A program made the position numbers and the translations under genes. This document shows positions 1 to 8,776 of a stretch of DNA of 64,000 nt, one piece after another. Each line of letters begins with the position of its first letter. Positions within the stretch are counted from its first letter, which is position 1. Origin of the DNA: Bacillota bacterium (lineage in GTDB: Bacteria; Bacillota; Clostridia; Lachnospirales; Cellulosilyticaceae); assembly GCA_023410675.1 (NCBI GenBank), contig JAEYPM010000090.1:17783-81782 (forward strand), written 5' to 3'. Below the pieces are notes generated by a model. The model was not told the DNA's origin. It was given only the letters and a program-made list of their open reading frames with translations, and ran no database searches.

Positions 1-861
1 ACAGATTTAATGATGGGTGGAGATGGATCGAATCTTGATGGTGAATTAACAGATATACATCTTAGTGCAATATCAGAAGCCATGAACCAAATGATAGGTT
101 CCTCGTCTACCTCAATGTCTCAGATGTTTAATAAAAAGATAGATATTAGTCCACCAACAGCGAGCAAGTTATCTGATGAGTTAAAAGAAACATTAGAGAA
201 AAATGGAAATATTGTAAAAGTATCCTTTAGAATTCAAGTAGAGGAAAATTTAATAGATAGTGAACTTATGCAAATTCTTCCTATTAATTTTGCAAAAGAA
301 CTTGTATCTAATTTACTTATTCAAGCTGAAAATGAAGAACCTAAAACGATCAAACAAGAGGAACAGAAGGTTGCCATACAAACAAGTAAGGCAGAGTCTC
401 CAAAGGAGCCTAACACCTCCTATGATCATAAACTAACAAAAGATGTTGATAGTATGCCAAAGCAAGCTTATTATGAACAGGATATTCATGCAGGGCATCA
501 AAGCTCTAACACATCTCATAAGGATGCATCTTCTCAAGGGACACTTGCTAGAGATGTTGATGTTAAGGTACCTCAATTTCAAAGCTTTGAATCAAATAAA
601 ATGGTGTATCCAAAAGAAAACATGGATATATTAATGGATGTATCATTGGAAGTTTCTGTGGAATTAGGTAGAACGCACAAGAAGATTAAAGAGATATTGG
701 AATATGGGCCAGGTAGCGTAATTGAATTAAATAGACTAGTAGGAGAGCCCATAGATGTATTAGTCAATGGCAAGTTTGTTGCTAAAGGTGAAGTAGTTGT
801 TATTGATGAAAACTTTGGTATACGTATTACTGATATTATTAATCCAGAAAACAGAATTTAA
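1..861 (+). CDS. fliY: FliY, flagellar motor switch phosphatase (5' end outside window)
   Basis: The reading frame is open from base 1, so the start lies upstream of the window. The visible N-terminal part, with an 'EAMNQMIGSSSTSMSQ' stretch, looks like the end of the CheC-like phosphatase domain of FliY. A Gln/Lys/Ser-rich linker follows, and about the last 75 residues form a SpoA/FliN domain ('DVSLEVSVELGRT', 'GSVIELNRLVGEPIDVLVNGK'). In Bacillus-type bacteria FliY sits in the C-ring switch complex with FliM and FliG and dephosphorylates CheY-P. It precedes cheY by 17 bases, as in other Firmicutes fla/che operons. Plain FliN is unlikely because of the CheC-like portion and the long linker. 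Confidence 0.93.
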   Translation, partial: TDLMMGGDGSNLDGELTDIHLSAISEAMNQMIGSSSTSMSQMFNKKIDISPPTASKLSDELKETLEKNGNIVKVSFRIQVEENLIDSELMQILPINFAKELVSNLLIQAENEEPKTIKQEEQKVAIQTSKAESPKEPNTSYDHKLTKDVDSMPKQAYYEQDIHAGHQSSNTSHKDASSQGTLARDVDVKVPQFQSFESNKMVYPKENMDILMDVSLEVSVELGRTHKKIKEILEYGPGSVIELNRLVGEPIDVLVNGKFVAKGEVVVIDENFGIRITDIINPENRI

Positions 862-878
862 GGGAGAGGTGTTAGTGG

Positions 879-1241
879 ATGAGTAAAAAAGTATTAATTG
901 TAGATGATGCAGCATTTATGAGAATGATGATTAAGGATATTCTTACAAAGGCAGGGTATGATGTAGTTGGAGAGGCAGATAATGGGTTAAAATCTATAGA
1001 AAAGTTTAATGAGCTTACTCCAGATCTTGTTTTAATGGATATTACGATGCCTGAAATGAATGGAATTGATGCTGTTAAGGCAATTAAAAGGATTGATCCA
1101 AATGCAAAAATTGTCATGTGTTCTGCTATGGGACAACAAGCAATGGTTATAGAATCTATTCAAGCTGGTGCAAGAGATTTTATTGTAAAACCTTTTCAAG
1201 CAGATCGTGTATTAGAAGCTGTAAGAAAAGTATTAGGCTAA
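879..1241 (+). CDS. cheY: CheY, chemotaxis response regulator
   Basis: A 120-residue single receiver domain, the normal length for CheY. The acidic pair is D9/D10, the phospho-acceptor is D54 in 'LVLMDITMPEMNG', the switch residue is S82 and the conserved lysine is K104 in 'VKPF'. Phosphorylated CheY, made by CheA, binds the flagellar switch; CheC and FliY would dephosphorylate it. The ATG follows a clear 'agggagagg' ribosome site at 861-869. It lies between fliY and fliO, the same order as in Bacillus subtilis. There is no output domain. Confidence 0.97.
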   Translation: MSKKVLIVDDAAFMRMMIKDILTKAGYDVVGEADNGLKSIEKFNELTPDLVLMDITMPEMNGIDAVKAIKRIDPNAKIVMCSAMGQQAMVIESIQAGARDFIVKPFQADRVLEAVRKVLG

Positions 1242-1250
1242 CTATAAATC

Positions 1251-1298
1251 ATATACAGTAGTAGTATTGCTTATAATAAGGATACTGCTACTGTATAT
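1251..1298 (+). terminator. Stem-loop inside the fla/che operon, after cheY
   Basis: Bases 1251-1268 pair with 1281-1298: 18 pairs, two of them G-U, with an inner ctta/taag helix in the loop. The T-tract after it is weak (tttataatt), so it may be a partial terminator, a processing signal or a 3'-end stabiliser rather than a full stop. It lies in the 95-base gap between cheY and fliO, where no new promoter is obvious. Confidence 0.6.
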
Positions 1299-1336
1299 TT
1301 TATAATTAGATACAATACGACTTAAGTGGTGATATT

Positions 1337-1687
1337 ATGCTTCAATTAGTAAAAGCAGTGTTTGATATTATTGTACTTCTTGTCTTATTTGTAGGCGTGT
1401 TATATCTCGCTCACTTCTTAACTAAAAAGATTGGTAAAGCAAGTCAACAGATAACGAATAATAGAAATATGAAGTTAATAGAAGTCATGTGTTTATCTCA
1501 AGGACAATATTTATACATTGTGATGATTGGCGAAAAGTACTATCTTTTTAGTGGGACAAAAGAAAGTATAAGTTATTGTATGGAATTAGATAAGGAAATG
1601 GTTACAATGCCTGATACAAATGAGAAGTCTTTTATACATTATTTAAATATCATGAAGGATAACCAGGAGAAGAAAAATGAAAAATAA
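1337..1687 (+). CDS. fliO: FliO, flagellar export apparatus assembly protein
   Basis: A 116-residue protein with one N-terminal membrane segment (about residues 7-27) and a short cytoplasmic domain containing 'MKLIEVMCLSQGQYLYIVMIG', the pattern of FliO (FliZ in Bacillus). FliO helps assemble FliP into the export gate. The assignment rests largely on position: it directly precedes fliP and overlaps it by 11 bases. FliO is poorly conserved, so the family call is good but not certain from sequence alone. Confidence 0.88.
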   Translation: MLQLVKAVFDIIVLLVLFVGVLYLAHFLTKKIGKASQQITNNRNMKLIEVMCLSQGQYLYIVMIGEKYYLFSGTKESISYCMELDKEMVTMPDTNEKSFIHYLNIMKDNQEKKNEK

Positions 1688-2462
1688 GAACTATCAGCTT
1701 ATACGTAAAGTAGCTTTTGGCGTTATACTTGCTATTTTTTTACTTAATTCATATGATATTATGGCAACCACTTTGCCAATTCCACATGTTGAGATCGGAG
1801 TAAATACGGCAGACAATCCAAAGGAATTGAGTGATAGTCTTCAACTTATTTTTGTGCTGACTATTTTATCACTAGCACCTTCAATTCTTATTATGATGAC
1901 GTCTTTTACAAGAATTATTATTTCTTTTCATTTTCTTAAGTCTGCTATGGGTACACAACAAATGCCACCCAATCAAGTAATGATAGGATTAGCATTATTC
2001 TTAACATTTTTTATCATGAGTCCAGTATTTCAAACAATAAATGAACAGGCTTTAAAACCTTATCAAAATGGAGAGATTACACAACAAGTAGCACTCGAAA
2101 GGGCAAATGTACCTATTAAAGAATTTATGTTGAAGCAAACGCGAGATGAAGATATTAAACTATTTATGGATTTGTCAAATAGAGAGCCAATAAGTGATGC
2201 TACGCAGATGGTAAAAGAAATCCCACTACATGTTGTGGTACCTGCTTTTATAATTAGCGAGCTAAGAGCAGGATTTATTATTGGATTTTTAATATATATT
2301 CCATTTATTGTTATTGATATGGTCGTGTCATCCACACTCATGTCTATGGGAATGATGATGTTGCCACCTTCAATGATTTCCTTGCCTTTTAAGATATTAT
2401 TATTCATATTGGTTGATGGATGGAATTTAATTATTGGACAACTCGTACAAAGCTTTAAGTAG
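1677..2462 (+). CDS. fliP: FliP, flagellar type III export gate protein
   Basis: A 261-residue membrane protein with a cleavable-looking N-terminal hydrophobic segment (about residues 10-30), as in other FliP proteins. The conserved 'TSFTRIIISFHFLKSAMG' and 'PPNQVMIGLALFLTFFIMSP' blocks are present, as is the C-terminal 'MGMMMLPPSMISLPFKI' region. With FliQ and FliR it forms the helical export gate in the basal body membrane ring. The start ATG overlaps the end of fliO and has an 'aggagaag' ribosome site, suggesting translational coupling. Confidence 0.97.
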   Translation: MKNKNYQLIRKVAFGVILAIFLLNSYDIMATTLPIPHVEIGVNTADNPKELSDSLQLIFVLTILSLAPSILIMMTSFTRIIISFHFLKSAMGTQQMPPNQVMIGLALFLTFFIMSPVFQTINEQALKPYQNGEITQQVALERANVPIKEFMLKQTRDEDIKLFMDLSNREPISDATQMVKEIPLHVVVPAFIISELRAGFIIGFLIYIPFIVIDMVVSSTLMSMGMMMLPPSMISLPFKILLFILVDGWNLIIGQLVQSFK

Positions 2463-2473
2463 GGAGGAAACAA

Positions 2474-2737
2474 ATGGAACAAATTATATTAGATGTTATG
2501 AGAGAAGCACTTATTGTTATTCTTAAAGTTTCTGCTCCTATATTGCTGGTTGGACTTATTGTAGGGCTAATTGTAAGTATTTTTCAAACAGTTACCTCTA
2601 TTCAAGAACAAACACTTGCATTTATTCCTAAAATAGTTGCAGTATTTTTATCAATCATTATCTTTGGCTCTTGGATTATGACAACACTTGTAGCCTTTAC
2701 ATCAAAAATTTTTCACAGCATTAATGAATTTTTATAA
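2474..2737 (+). CDS. fliQ: FliQ, flagellar type III export gate protein
   Basis: An 87-residue protein with two membrane segments and the FliQ signature 'VGLIVSIFQTVTSIQEQTL'. Length and position between fliP and fliR match the family exactly. It packs around FliP and FliR in the export gate. A strong 'agggagg' ribosome site lies at 2461-2467. Confidence 0.96.
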   Translation: MEQIILDVMREALIVILKVSAPILLVGLIVGLIVSIFQTVTSIQEQTLAFIPKIVAVFLSIIIFGSWIMTTLVAFTSKIFHSINEFL

Positions 2738-2748
2738 GGAAATTATCT

Positions 2749-3534
2749 ATGGAGAATATAATAGGGCTTTATCAAAACATTGATATTTTTTTGCTGATTT
2801 TTTGTCGTATATTTTTTGCACTTATTTTTCTTCCAATAATGACAGAAACTCAGCTTCCTAATATGGCGAAAGTCGGATTAGGTTTTATTTTATCAATTAT
2901 TGTATATAGTGTTAGAGAACCAATTTCTATTGTTTATAATCCAACTGTGATTGGTTTTGGAATTCTAGTAGCCAAAGAAATGCTTTTTGGAATTATTATA
3001 TCTTATATTATAAGTATTTTTTTTGAGTTGTATCATTATGTAGGTTTTTTATTAGGGATCCAGGGTGGATTAAGTATGAGTGTATTGTTTGATCCAGCTA
3101 CATCACAGCAAGTATCTTCAATTGGAAAGTTTTACACTTTAGGGTTTAGTACTATTTTTATTGTTTCAGGAGGGTATCATTGGTTTATTAAATCGTTGGT
3201 CGATACTTTTAGCTATATACCTATAGGCACGGTTATATTTAATCCAAATATGATAGGCAGTGTAACCAATACGGTGGCTGTTTTCTTTGAGGTAGGATTC
3301 AAGCTAGCAAGTCCAATACTAGCTATAATATTCATTATTGACTGTGCACTCGGGATATTTGCAAGAACTGTGCCACAAATCAATATGTTTGTTGTAGGAA
3401 TTCCACTTAAAATAATGATATTATTTATTATGTTAATTATTATCATGCCTCTTATAGCGAACTATAATAATATAATTATTGAAGCAATGAAATATTCTTT
3501 AATAGATATCATGCAAGGATTGATGCCAAAGTGA
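2749..3534 (+). CDS. fliR: FliR, flagellar type III export gate protein
   Basis: A 261-residue protein with about six membrane segments. Recognisable features are 'RIFFALIFLPIM', 'GFLLGIQGGLSMSVLFDP' and 'GIFARTVPQINMFVVGIPLKI', the last being a strong FliR/YscT hallmark. It completes the FliPQR gate. Its stop codon overlaps the GTG start of flhB (gtga), so the two are probably translated in a coupled way. Confidence 0.96.
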   Translation: MENIIGLYQNIDIFLLIFCRIFFALIFLPIMTETQLPNMAKVGLGFILSIIVYSVREPISIVYNPTVIGFGILVAKEMLFGIIISYIISIFFELYHYVGFLLGIQGGLSMSVLFDPATSQQVSSIGKFYTLGFSTIFIVSGGYHWFIKSLVDTFSYIPIGTVIFNPNMIGSVTNTVAVFFEVGFKLASPILAIIFIIDCALGIFARTVPQINMFVVGIPLKIMILFIMLIIIMPLIANYNNIIIEAMKYSLIDIMQGLMPK

Positions 3535-4655
3535 ATGATAACATAAGTCAACTAAACCTTCAGTTTTTTAGTGCAGAAAGTGAAGGAAGAACAGAAAAGG
3601 CAACCTCTAAAAAGAGGCAAGATGTTAGAAAAAAAGGCCAAGTCGCAAAAAGTAATGAACTGAATACAGCAGTTATTTTACTTACTTTTTTTGTAGTCCT
3701 TAATTTTATGGGACAATCTTACTTAAAGCAGTTACAAAAAAGTATCATTAGTACGATAGAGCTTATTCCTTCTATAATACTGGATGCAGAAAATAATAGC
3801 CTTTTATCTACACTTGGCAATGGGATTTTAGAAATACTAAAAATCAATATGATACTATGGATTGCCCTTATGATTATGGCTTTTCTGATATCCTATATTC
3901 AGGTTGGCTATTATCCAACACTTCAAACACTAATGCCGAAATTTGGTAAAATGAATCCGCTTTCAGGAATGCAAAAAATATTTTCAAAAGATTCTATTGT
4001 AGAGCTTATCAAAAGTATTGCTAAGGTTACCATATTAGGATTTATTGCATATTCGGTTATTATGCCTGTCATTCCTACTTTTTTTAAGCTCTATGAAATG
4101 ACAACATTACAAGTTTTATCAATAGCTAGTTCTACAGTTTATGAAATTGGCTTAAAAGTAGGTATTGGCTTTTTTGTTATATCTGTTGGAGACTATGTAT
4201 ATCAAAAATATAAGTATGAAGAAAGTATTAAGATGTCTAAACAAGAAGTAAAAGATGAGTATAGGCAGGCAGAAGGTGATCCAGCAGTTAAAGGTAAAAT
4301 AAGACAAAAAATGAGAGAAATGTCATTTAAGCGAATGATGCAGTCCATTCCACAGGCAGATGTTATCATAACTAATCCAACACATTTTGCAGTAGCTATT
4401 CAATATGATGAGACAAAAAATGCAGCCCCCATAGTTGTTGCTAAAGGAGCAGACTACGTTGCACAAAAGATCAAAGAAGTTGCCAAAGAAAACAATGTAC
4501 AGATTGTAGAAAATAAGGTGTTAGCTAGAACACTATATTATACAGTAGATGTTCAGGAAGAAATACCTGAGGAACTATATAGTGCAATTGCAGAAGTATT
4601 GGCATTTGTATATAAACTTGAAAATAGGAAAGAGAATAGGAGGGGTAGAAGGTGA
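3531..4655 (+). CDS. flhB: FlhB, export substrate-specificity switch
   Basis: A 374-residue protein with four membrane segments (about residues 40-220) and a cytoplasmic domain containing the autocleavage motif NPTH at residues 282-285. Cleavage between Asn and Pro switches export from rod/hook to filament subunits. The N-terminal 'GRTEKATSKKRQDVRKKGQV' is typical of the family. The start is the GTG at 3531, which overlaps the fliR stop; the next in-frame ATG would lose conserved sequence. The end overlaps flhA in the same way. Confidence 0.97.
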   Translation: MNDNISQLNLQFFSAESEGRTEKATSKKRQDVRKKGQVAKSNELNTAVILLTFFVVLNFMGQSYLKQLQKSIISTIELIPSIILDAENNSLLSTLGNGILEILKINMILWIALMIMAFLISYIQVGYYPTLQTLMPKFGKMNPLSGMQKIFSKDSIVELIKSIAKVTILGFIAYSVIMPVIPTFFKLYEMTTLQVLSIASSTVYEIGLKVGIGFFVISVGDYVYQKYKYEESIKMSKQEVKDEYRQAEGDPAVKGKIRQKMREMSFKRMMQSIPQADVIITNPTHFAVAIQYDETKNAAPIVVAKGADYVAQKIKEVAKENNVQIVENKVLARTLYYTVDVQEEIPEELYSAIAEVLAFVYKLENRKENRRGRR

Positions 4656-6691
4656 ATTTTAAAAGTGGAGATTTGATTTTAGGTGTATTTATAATCGCCA
4701 TATTAGCTTTAATCATTGTGCCTTTACCAAGTCCTGTATTAAGTATATTTTTGATTCTGAATATATCTGTCGCTGCTATGATATTATTAAGTGCACTGTT
4801 CGCAAAAGAGTCTCTAGATTTATCATTGTTTCCTACAGTACTTCTTTTAACAACAATTTTCCGCTTAGGGCTTAATATATCTTCTACAAGAGCAATATTA
4901 CGTGATGGAGATGCAGGTGCAGTTGTCCAAGCATTTGGGGAGTTTGTAACAGGTGGAGATATTGTTATAGGTACCATTATATTTGTTATCATTACCATTG
5001 TTAACTTTCAGGTTATTACCAAAGGATCAGAACGTGTAGCAGAGGTTACAGCACGTTTTACTTTAGATGCAATGCCTGGTAAACAGATGGCAATTGATGC
5101 TGATCTTAATTCAGGCTTTATAGACGAAGAAATGGCAAAAAAGAGACGACAAAAGATTCAAGACGAAGCAAGCTTCTTTGGTGCTATGGATGGTGCGTCT
5201 AAATTCGTAAAAAATGATGCTATCGTGAGTATTATTATTTCCTTCATTAATGCTATTGGAGGCATTATTATAGGTGTTGTTACAAAAGATATGGAGATAG
5301 GTCAAGCCCTTTCACAATACACAATTTTAACGATTGGTGATGGGCTAGTTAGTTCGCTTCCAGCACTTCTTATTTCTACCGCAACAGGTATTTTAGTTAC
5401 AAAAACTCATCAAGAAGATTCTATGAGTAGTATTATATTCAAACAGGTAGCTTATTCTCCTATTGTACTATATGTAGTAGGCATTACGCTTATTTGCCTT
5501 GGATTATTTACACCAATAGGACTAATTATTACGCTTCCTATTGCACTTGTATGGTTTTTCATTGCAAGTAGGATGACACAAAAGAAAAAGATGGAAGATG
5601 TGGAATCAGAAATCACTTCAGAGGATGAAGGGGCTGATGAAATAAGAAAGCCAGAAAACGTTATTTCATTGCTGCAGGTTGACCCGATTGAGTTAGAATT
5701 TGGCTATGGAATCATTCCACTAGCAGATGTTAATCAAGGAGGAGATTTACTTGATCGAGTAGTAATGATTAGAAGGCAAATAGCATTAGAACTTGGAACA
5801 ATTGTACCCATTGTAAGGCTAAGGGATAATATCCAGCTTTCACCAAATGCATATAGTATAAAAATAAAAGGTGTAGAGGTTGCAAAAGGTGAAATACTAT
5901 TTGACCATTATATGGCTATGAACCCTGGATATGCAGAAGAGGAATTAGATGGAATTGCTACGACAGAGCCGGCTTTTGGACTTCCTGCTCTATGGATTAC
6001 TGAAATGCAAAGAGAGAAAGCTGAAGCCAAAGGATATACTGTCGTTGATTGCCCTTCAATAATAGCAACACATTTAACAGAAGTGATTAAAGCACATATT
6101 CATGAGCTGCTTGGAAGGCAAGATGTTCAAACACTTATCAATAATGTTTCACAAACCCATTCAGCACTCATTGATGAATTGACGCCAAAACTTTTAACGA
6201 TTGGTGATATTCAAAAGGTACTTGCTAATTTACTTAAAGAAGGGGTTTCCATAAGAGATTTGGTAACAATATGTGAGATTTTAGCAGACTATTCAGCAAC
6301 AATAAGAGACACAGATGTGCTTACAGAATATGTAAGACAAGGTCTTGCAAGAGCAATTTCAAAGAAGATATTTACTAATGATACGAATCAGGTTATTACT
6401 TTAGACCCATCTATTGAGCAAAAAATCATGGAAAATGTACAACATACAGAACAAGGTTCTTATGTTGCACTGGATCCAAAAACAATACAAAGTATTATCT
6501 CGCAATTAAAAAAAGAATTATCTAAGTTAACATCTATTGGGTTACCACCTATTATCCTAACATCACCAATAGTTAGAATTTATTTTAAGCACTTAATTGA
6601 ACAGTATATTCCTGACTTAATTGTTATTTCGTATAATGAAATAGAACAAAGCGTAGAAATTCAATCTATAGGTATGGTGAGTATAGCATGA
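4652..6691 (+). CDS. flhA: FlhA, flagellar export apparatus ring protein
   Basis: A 679-residue protein of usual length. The first 310 residues or so hold about eight membrane segments and the FHIPEP-type loop ('FTLDAMPGKQMAIDADLNSG', 'RRQKIQDEASFFGAMDGASKFV'), and the rest is the cytoplasmic docking domain. FlhA forms a nonameric ring that receives export substrates and chaperones. The GTG start at 4652 overlaps the flhB stop and follows 'aggaggggtagaagg', a strong ribosome site. The end overlaps flhF by four bases. Confidence 0.98.
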   Translation: MNFKSGDLILGVFIIAILALIIVPLPSPVLSIFLILNISVAAMILLSALFAKESLDLSLFPTVLLLTTIFRLGLNISSTRAILRDGDAGAVVQAFGEFVTGGDIVIGTIIFVIITIVNFQVITKGSERVAEVTARFTLDAMPGKQMAIDADLNSGFIDEEMAKKRRQKIQDEASFFGAMDGASKFVKNDAIVSIIISFINAIGGIIIGVVTKDMEIGQALSQYTILTIGDGLVSSLPALLISTATGILVTKTHQEDSMSSIIFKQVAYSPIVLYVVGITLICLGLFTPIGLIITLPIALVWFFIASRMTQKKKMEDVESEITSEDEGADEIRKPENVISLLQVDPIELEFGYGIIPLADVNQGGDLLDRVVMIRRQIALELGTIVPIVRLRDNIQLSPNAYSIKIKGVEVAKGEILFDHYMAMNPGYAEEELDGIATTEPAFGLPALWITEMQREKAEAKGYTVVDCPSIIATHLTEVIKAHIHELLGRQDVQTLINNVSQTHSALIDELTPKLLTIGDIQKVLANLLKEGVSIRDLVTICEILADYSATIRDTDVLTEYVRQGLARAISKKIFTNDTNQVITLDPSIEQKIMENVQHTEQGSYVALDPKTIQSIISQLKKELSKLTSIGLPPIILTSPIVRIYFKHLIEQYIPDLIVISYNEIEQSVEIQSIGMVSIA

Positions 6692-7818
6692 AAATATTAA
6701 AAGTCAAAGGTAAAGATGAAAAGACAATATTAAATCAAATAAAAAGACGATATGGCGATAACGTCACCATTTTAAGTACAACTGAAGAGAAAGGATCAGG
6801 CTTATTAAATATCTTTAAAAAGTCTAAGGTAGTTATTACTATTGCTACTGATGCTGATCAAGATGAGCCAATGGAAGTGACGAAAATAAAAGAACAGGAG
6901 GATGAAACCTATAAATTGCTTGTTAACCTAACTGAGCAGGTTAACTCTATGCAGCAATCAATAAAAAATATAGGGCATTACTCAGATTCAGTAGGTTCTA
7001 AGACAATTATGGATGAAGATGAGAATGAAGAATCTATAGAGTCTATCCTTACTAAAAATTTATTACTTCAAGGGGTAGATAAAGATACAGTATCTATGAT
7101 ATTAAATGAGATAGATTATACAGAGAGTATTGAGGAGATAGTTAGAAAAATTTACGAAAACATAGATAAAATGGTCTCTGTAAAATCAAAAGGTTCTAAA
7201 GATTCTAAAGATGAAGATTTGCCCCAGTTAGTTGTATTTGTTGGTGCAACAGGAGTTGGCAAAACAACTACAATAGCCAAATTAACAGCTGATTATGTCC
7301 TTAATAGGAATAAAAATGTAGCGTTATTTACTTCTGATACGTATAGAATAGCGGCTATAGATCAATTAAAAACATATGCTGATATATTACGAGTACCCAT
7401 TGAAATCATTTATTCTGATCAAGAATTAACAAATTATTTAGATAAATGGCATGCATCAGATCATATATTTATAGATACAGCAGGAAGATCTCATAAAAAT
7501 GATCAGCAATTAGAGGATTTAAAGAGTTTACTAGATAATATATCCAATAAAAAAGTATTTTTGGTGGTTAATTCTAATATTAGTACAAAAGATTTTAAGA
7601 AGATTTTTGATATCTATTCAAAGTTATATGACAAGCTTGATTTAATTGTAACCAAAATAGATGAAACAGATGATTATGGCAATATATTAAATATTATTAA
7701 CTATTCAAATATATGTCCTTACTATATTACAAATGGTCAAAATGTTCCACATGATATTGAGAAATTTAATTTATATGAATACACTAGTAATTTATTAGGG
7801 AGAATAAAGAATGAATGA
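6688..7818 (+). CDS. flhF: FlhF, SRP-type GTPase for flagellar placement
   Basis: A 376-residue protein. The N-terminal part is a variable basic region, an NG-type helical domain follows, and the GTPase has its P-loop 'GATGVGKT' at about residues 186-193 and a 'DTAGR' G3 motif. FlhF controls where and how many flagella are built and works with FlhG, encoded next. In Firmicutes flhF follows flhA, as here. The GTP-specificity motif looks like 'TKIDETD'. ATGA overlap with flhA suggests coupling. Confidence 0.96.
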   Translation: MKILKVKGKDEKTILNQIKRRYGDNVTILSTTEEKGSGLLNIFKKSKVVITIATDADQDEPMEVTKIKEQEDETYKLLVNLTEQVNSMQQSIKNIGHYSDSVGSKTIMDEDENEESIESILTKNLLLQGVDKDTVSMILNEIDYTESIEEIVRKIYENIDKMVSVKSKGSKDSKDEDLPQLVVFVGATGVGKTTTIAKLTADYVLNRNKNVALFTSDTYRIAAIDQLKTYADILRVPIEIIYSDQELTNYLDKWHASDHIFIDTAGRSHKNDQQLEDLKSLLDNISNKKVFLVVNSNISTKDFKKIFDIYSKLYDKLDLIVTKIDETDDYGNILNIINYSNICPYYITNGQNVPHDIEKFNLYEYTSNLLGRIKNE

Positions 7819-8692
7819 TCAAGCACAAAAGTTAAGAGAAATTGTATCTGCATCACAAAAAAATGCCACGCCATCACAGATGAAAATTATTACTGTAACA
7901 AGTGGCAAAGGTGGTGTTGGGAAAAGCAATTTTACAGTAAATCTTTCACTAGGTATCAAAGAACAGAAGAAAAATCCTATTATTTTAGATGCAGATTTTG
8001 GACTTGCTAATATAGAAATTATTTTTGGTCAAAGACCTTTGTATAATTTGCTAAGTCTTATAAAAAACGAATGTAGCCTTAAAGAACTTATTACATCAAC
8101 TAAATATGATGTACCTTTTATATCGGGTGGTTCAGGAATTAAAGATATGCTATTTTTATCTAAGATGCAGATAGAAAATATAGGAGATCATTTACAAGAA
8201 TTAGAAGAGTTAGCAGATGTACTACTTATTGATACAGGGGCCGGGATTAATGATATTGTACTTAAATTTTCTCAAATAGCTGATGAAGTATATGTGATTG
8301 TAACGCCAGATCCAGCTTCTATAACAGATGCTTATGCTTTAATCAAGACACTGATAAAAGACTTTAATAATTATGCTCACTTTAAGATAGTTATAAATAA
8401 AGCAACTTCAAAGCAAGAAGCACATCAAGTATATAATAAATTATCCTATGCAGCTAAATTCTTTCTAGATTGTGAATTAGAATATGCAGGCTTTATTCCA
8501 TATGATGATAAACTGAATGAGGCAAGCAAAAGACAAGTTCCAGTTGTATTTTTTGATCGCACAGCTCGGTCAAGTCAGGCCTATTTAGAAATTAGTAAAC
8601 AGATTCTCCAAACAATGAGTAAGGATATTTTAGAGGTCACAAAGAAGGAAAGCTTTATTCATCGTTTTAAAAGAATTTTTACATCACACTAA
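7811..8692 (+). CDS. flhG: FlhG (YlxH), MinD-type ATPase for flagellar number
   Basis: A 293-residue ParA/MinD-family ATPase with a deviant Walker A motif 'SGKGGVGKSN' at residues 31-40 and 'LLIDTGAGI' as Walker B. It is the partner of FlhF and controls flagellar number and C-ring assembly. The N-terminal 'DQAQKLREIV' resembles the FlhF-activating segment of FlhG, which in B. subtilis has the pattern DQAxxLR. The C-terminus is basic and amphipathic, consistent with membrane targeting. It overlaps flhF by eight bases. Confidence 0.95.
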   Translation: MNDQAQKLREIVSASQKNATPSQMKIITVTSGKGGVGKSNFTVNLSLGIKEQKKNPIILDADFGLANIEIIFGQRPLYNLLSLIKNECSLKELITSTKYDVPFISGGSGIKDMLFLSKMQIENIGDHLQELEELADVLLIDTGAGINDIVLKFSQIADEVYVIVTPDPASITDAYALIKTLIKDFNNYAHFKIVINKATSKQEAHQVYNKLSYAAKFFLDCELEYAGFIPYDDKLNEASKRQVPVVFFDRTARSSQAYLEISKQILQTMSKDILEVTKKESFIHRFKRIFTSH

Positions 8693-8738
8693 AGTTTTCT
8701 GATAGATAGGGATAATGCATGATAATAACACATGTTAA

Positions 8739-8747
8739 TGGTATAAT
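8739..8747 (+). promoter_or_regulatory. Possible internal promoter (extended -10) for the che genes
   Basis: In the 84-base gap between flhG and cheB there is TGG-TATAAT at 8739-8747, an extended -10 element. No good -35 hexamer sits 17 bases upstream (atgata), so strength is uncertain. If real, it would let cheB-cheA-cheW-cheC-cheD-sigma-28 be transcribed apart from the export genes. Confidence 0.4.
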
Positions 8748-8776
8748 TTAATATATAAACTTCACTTGGATAGGAG

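Noticed and set aside
1..861. A truncated fliY pseudogene
   Set aside because: The frame is open to base 1; it is cut only by the window edge.
4525..4998. Reverse-strand ORF of 157 codons inside flhB/flhA
   Set aside because: It lies antisense to two strongly conserved genes and has no recognisable domain or ribosome site.
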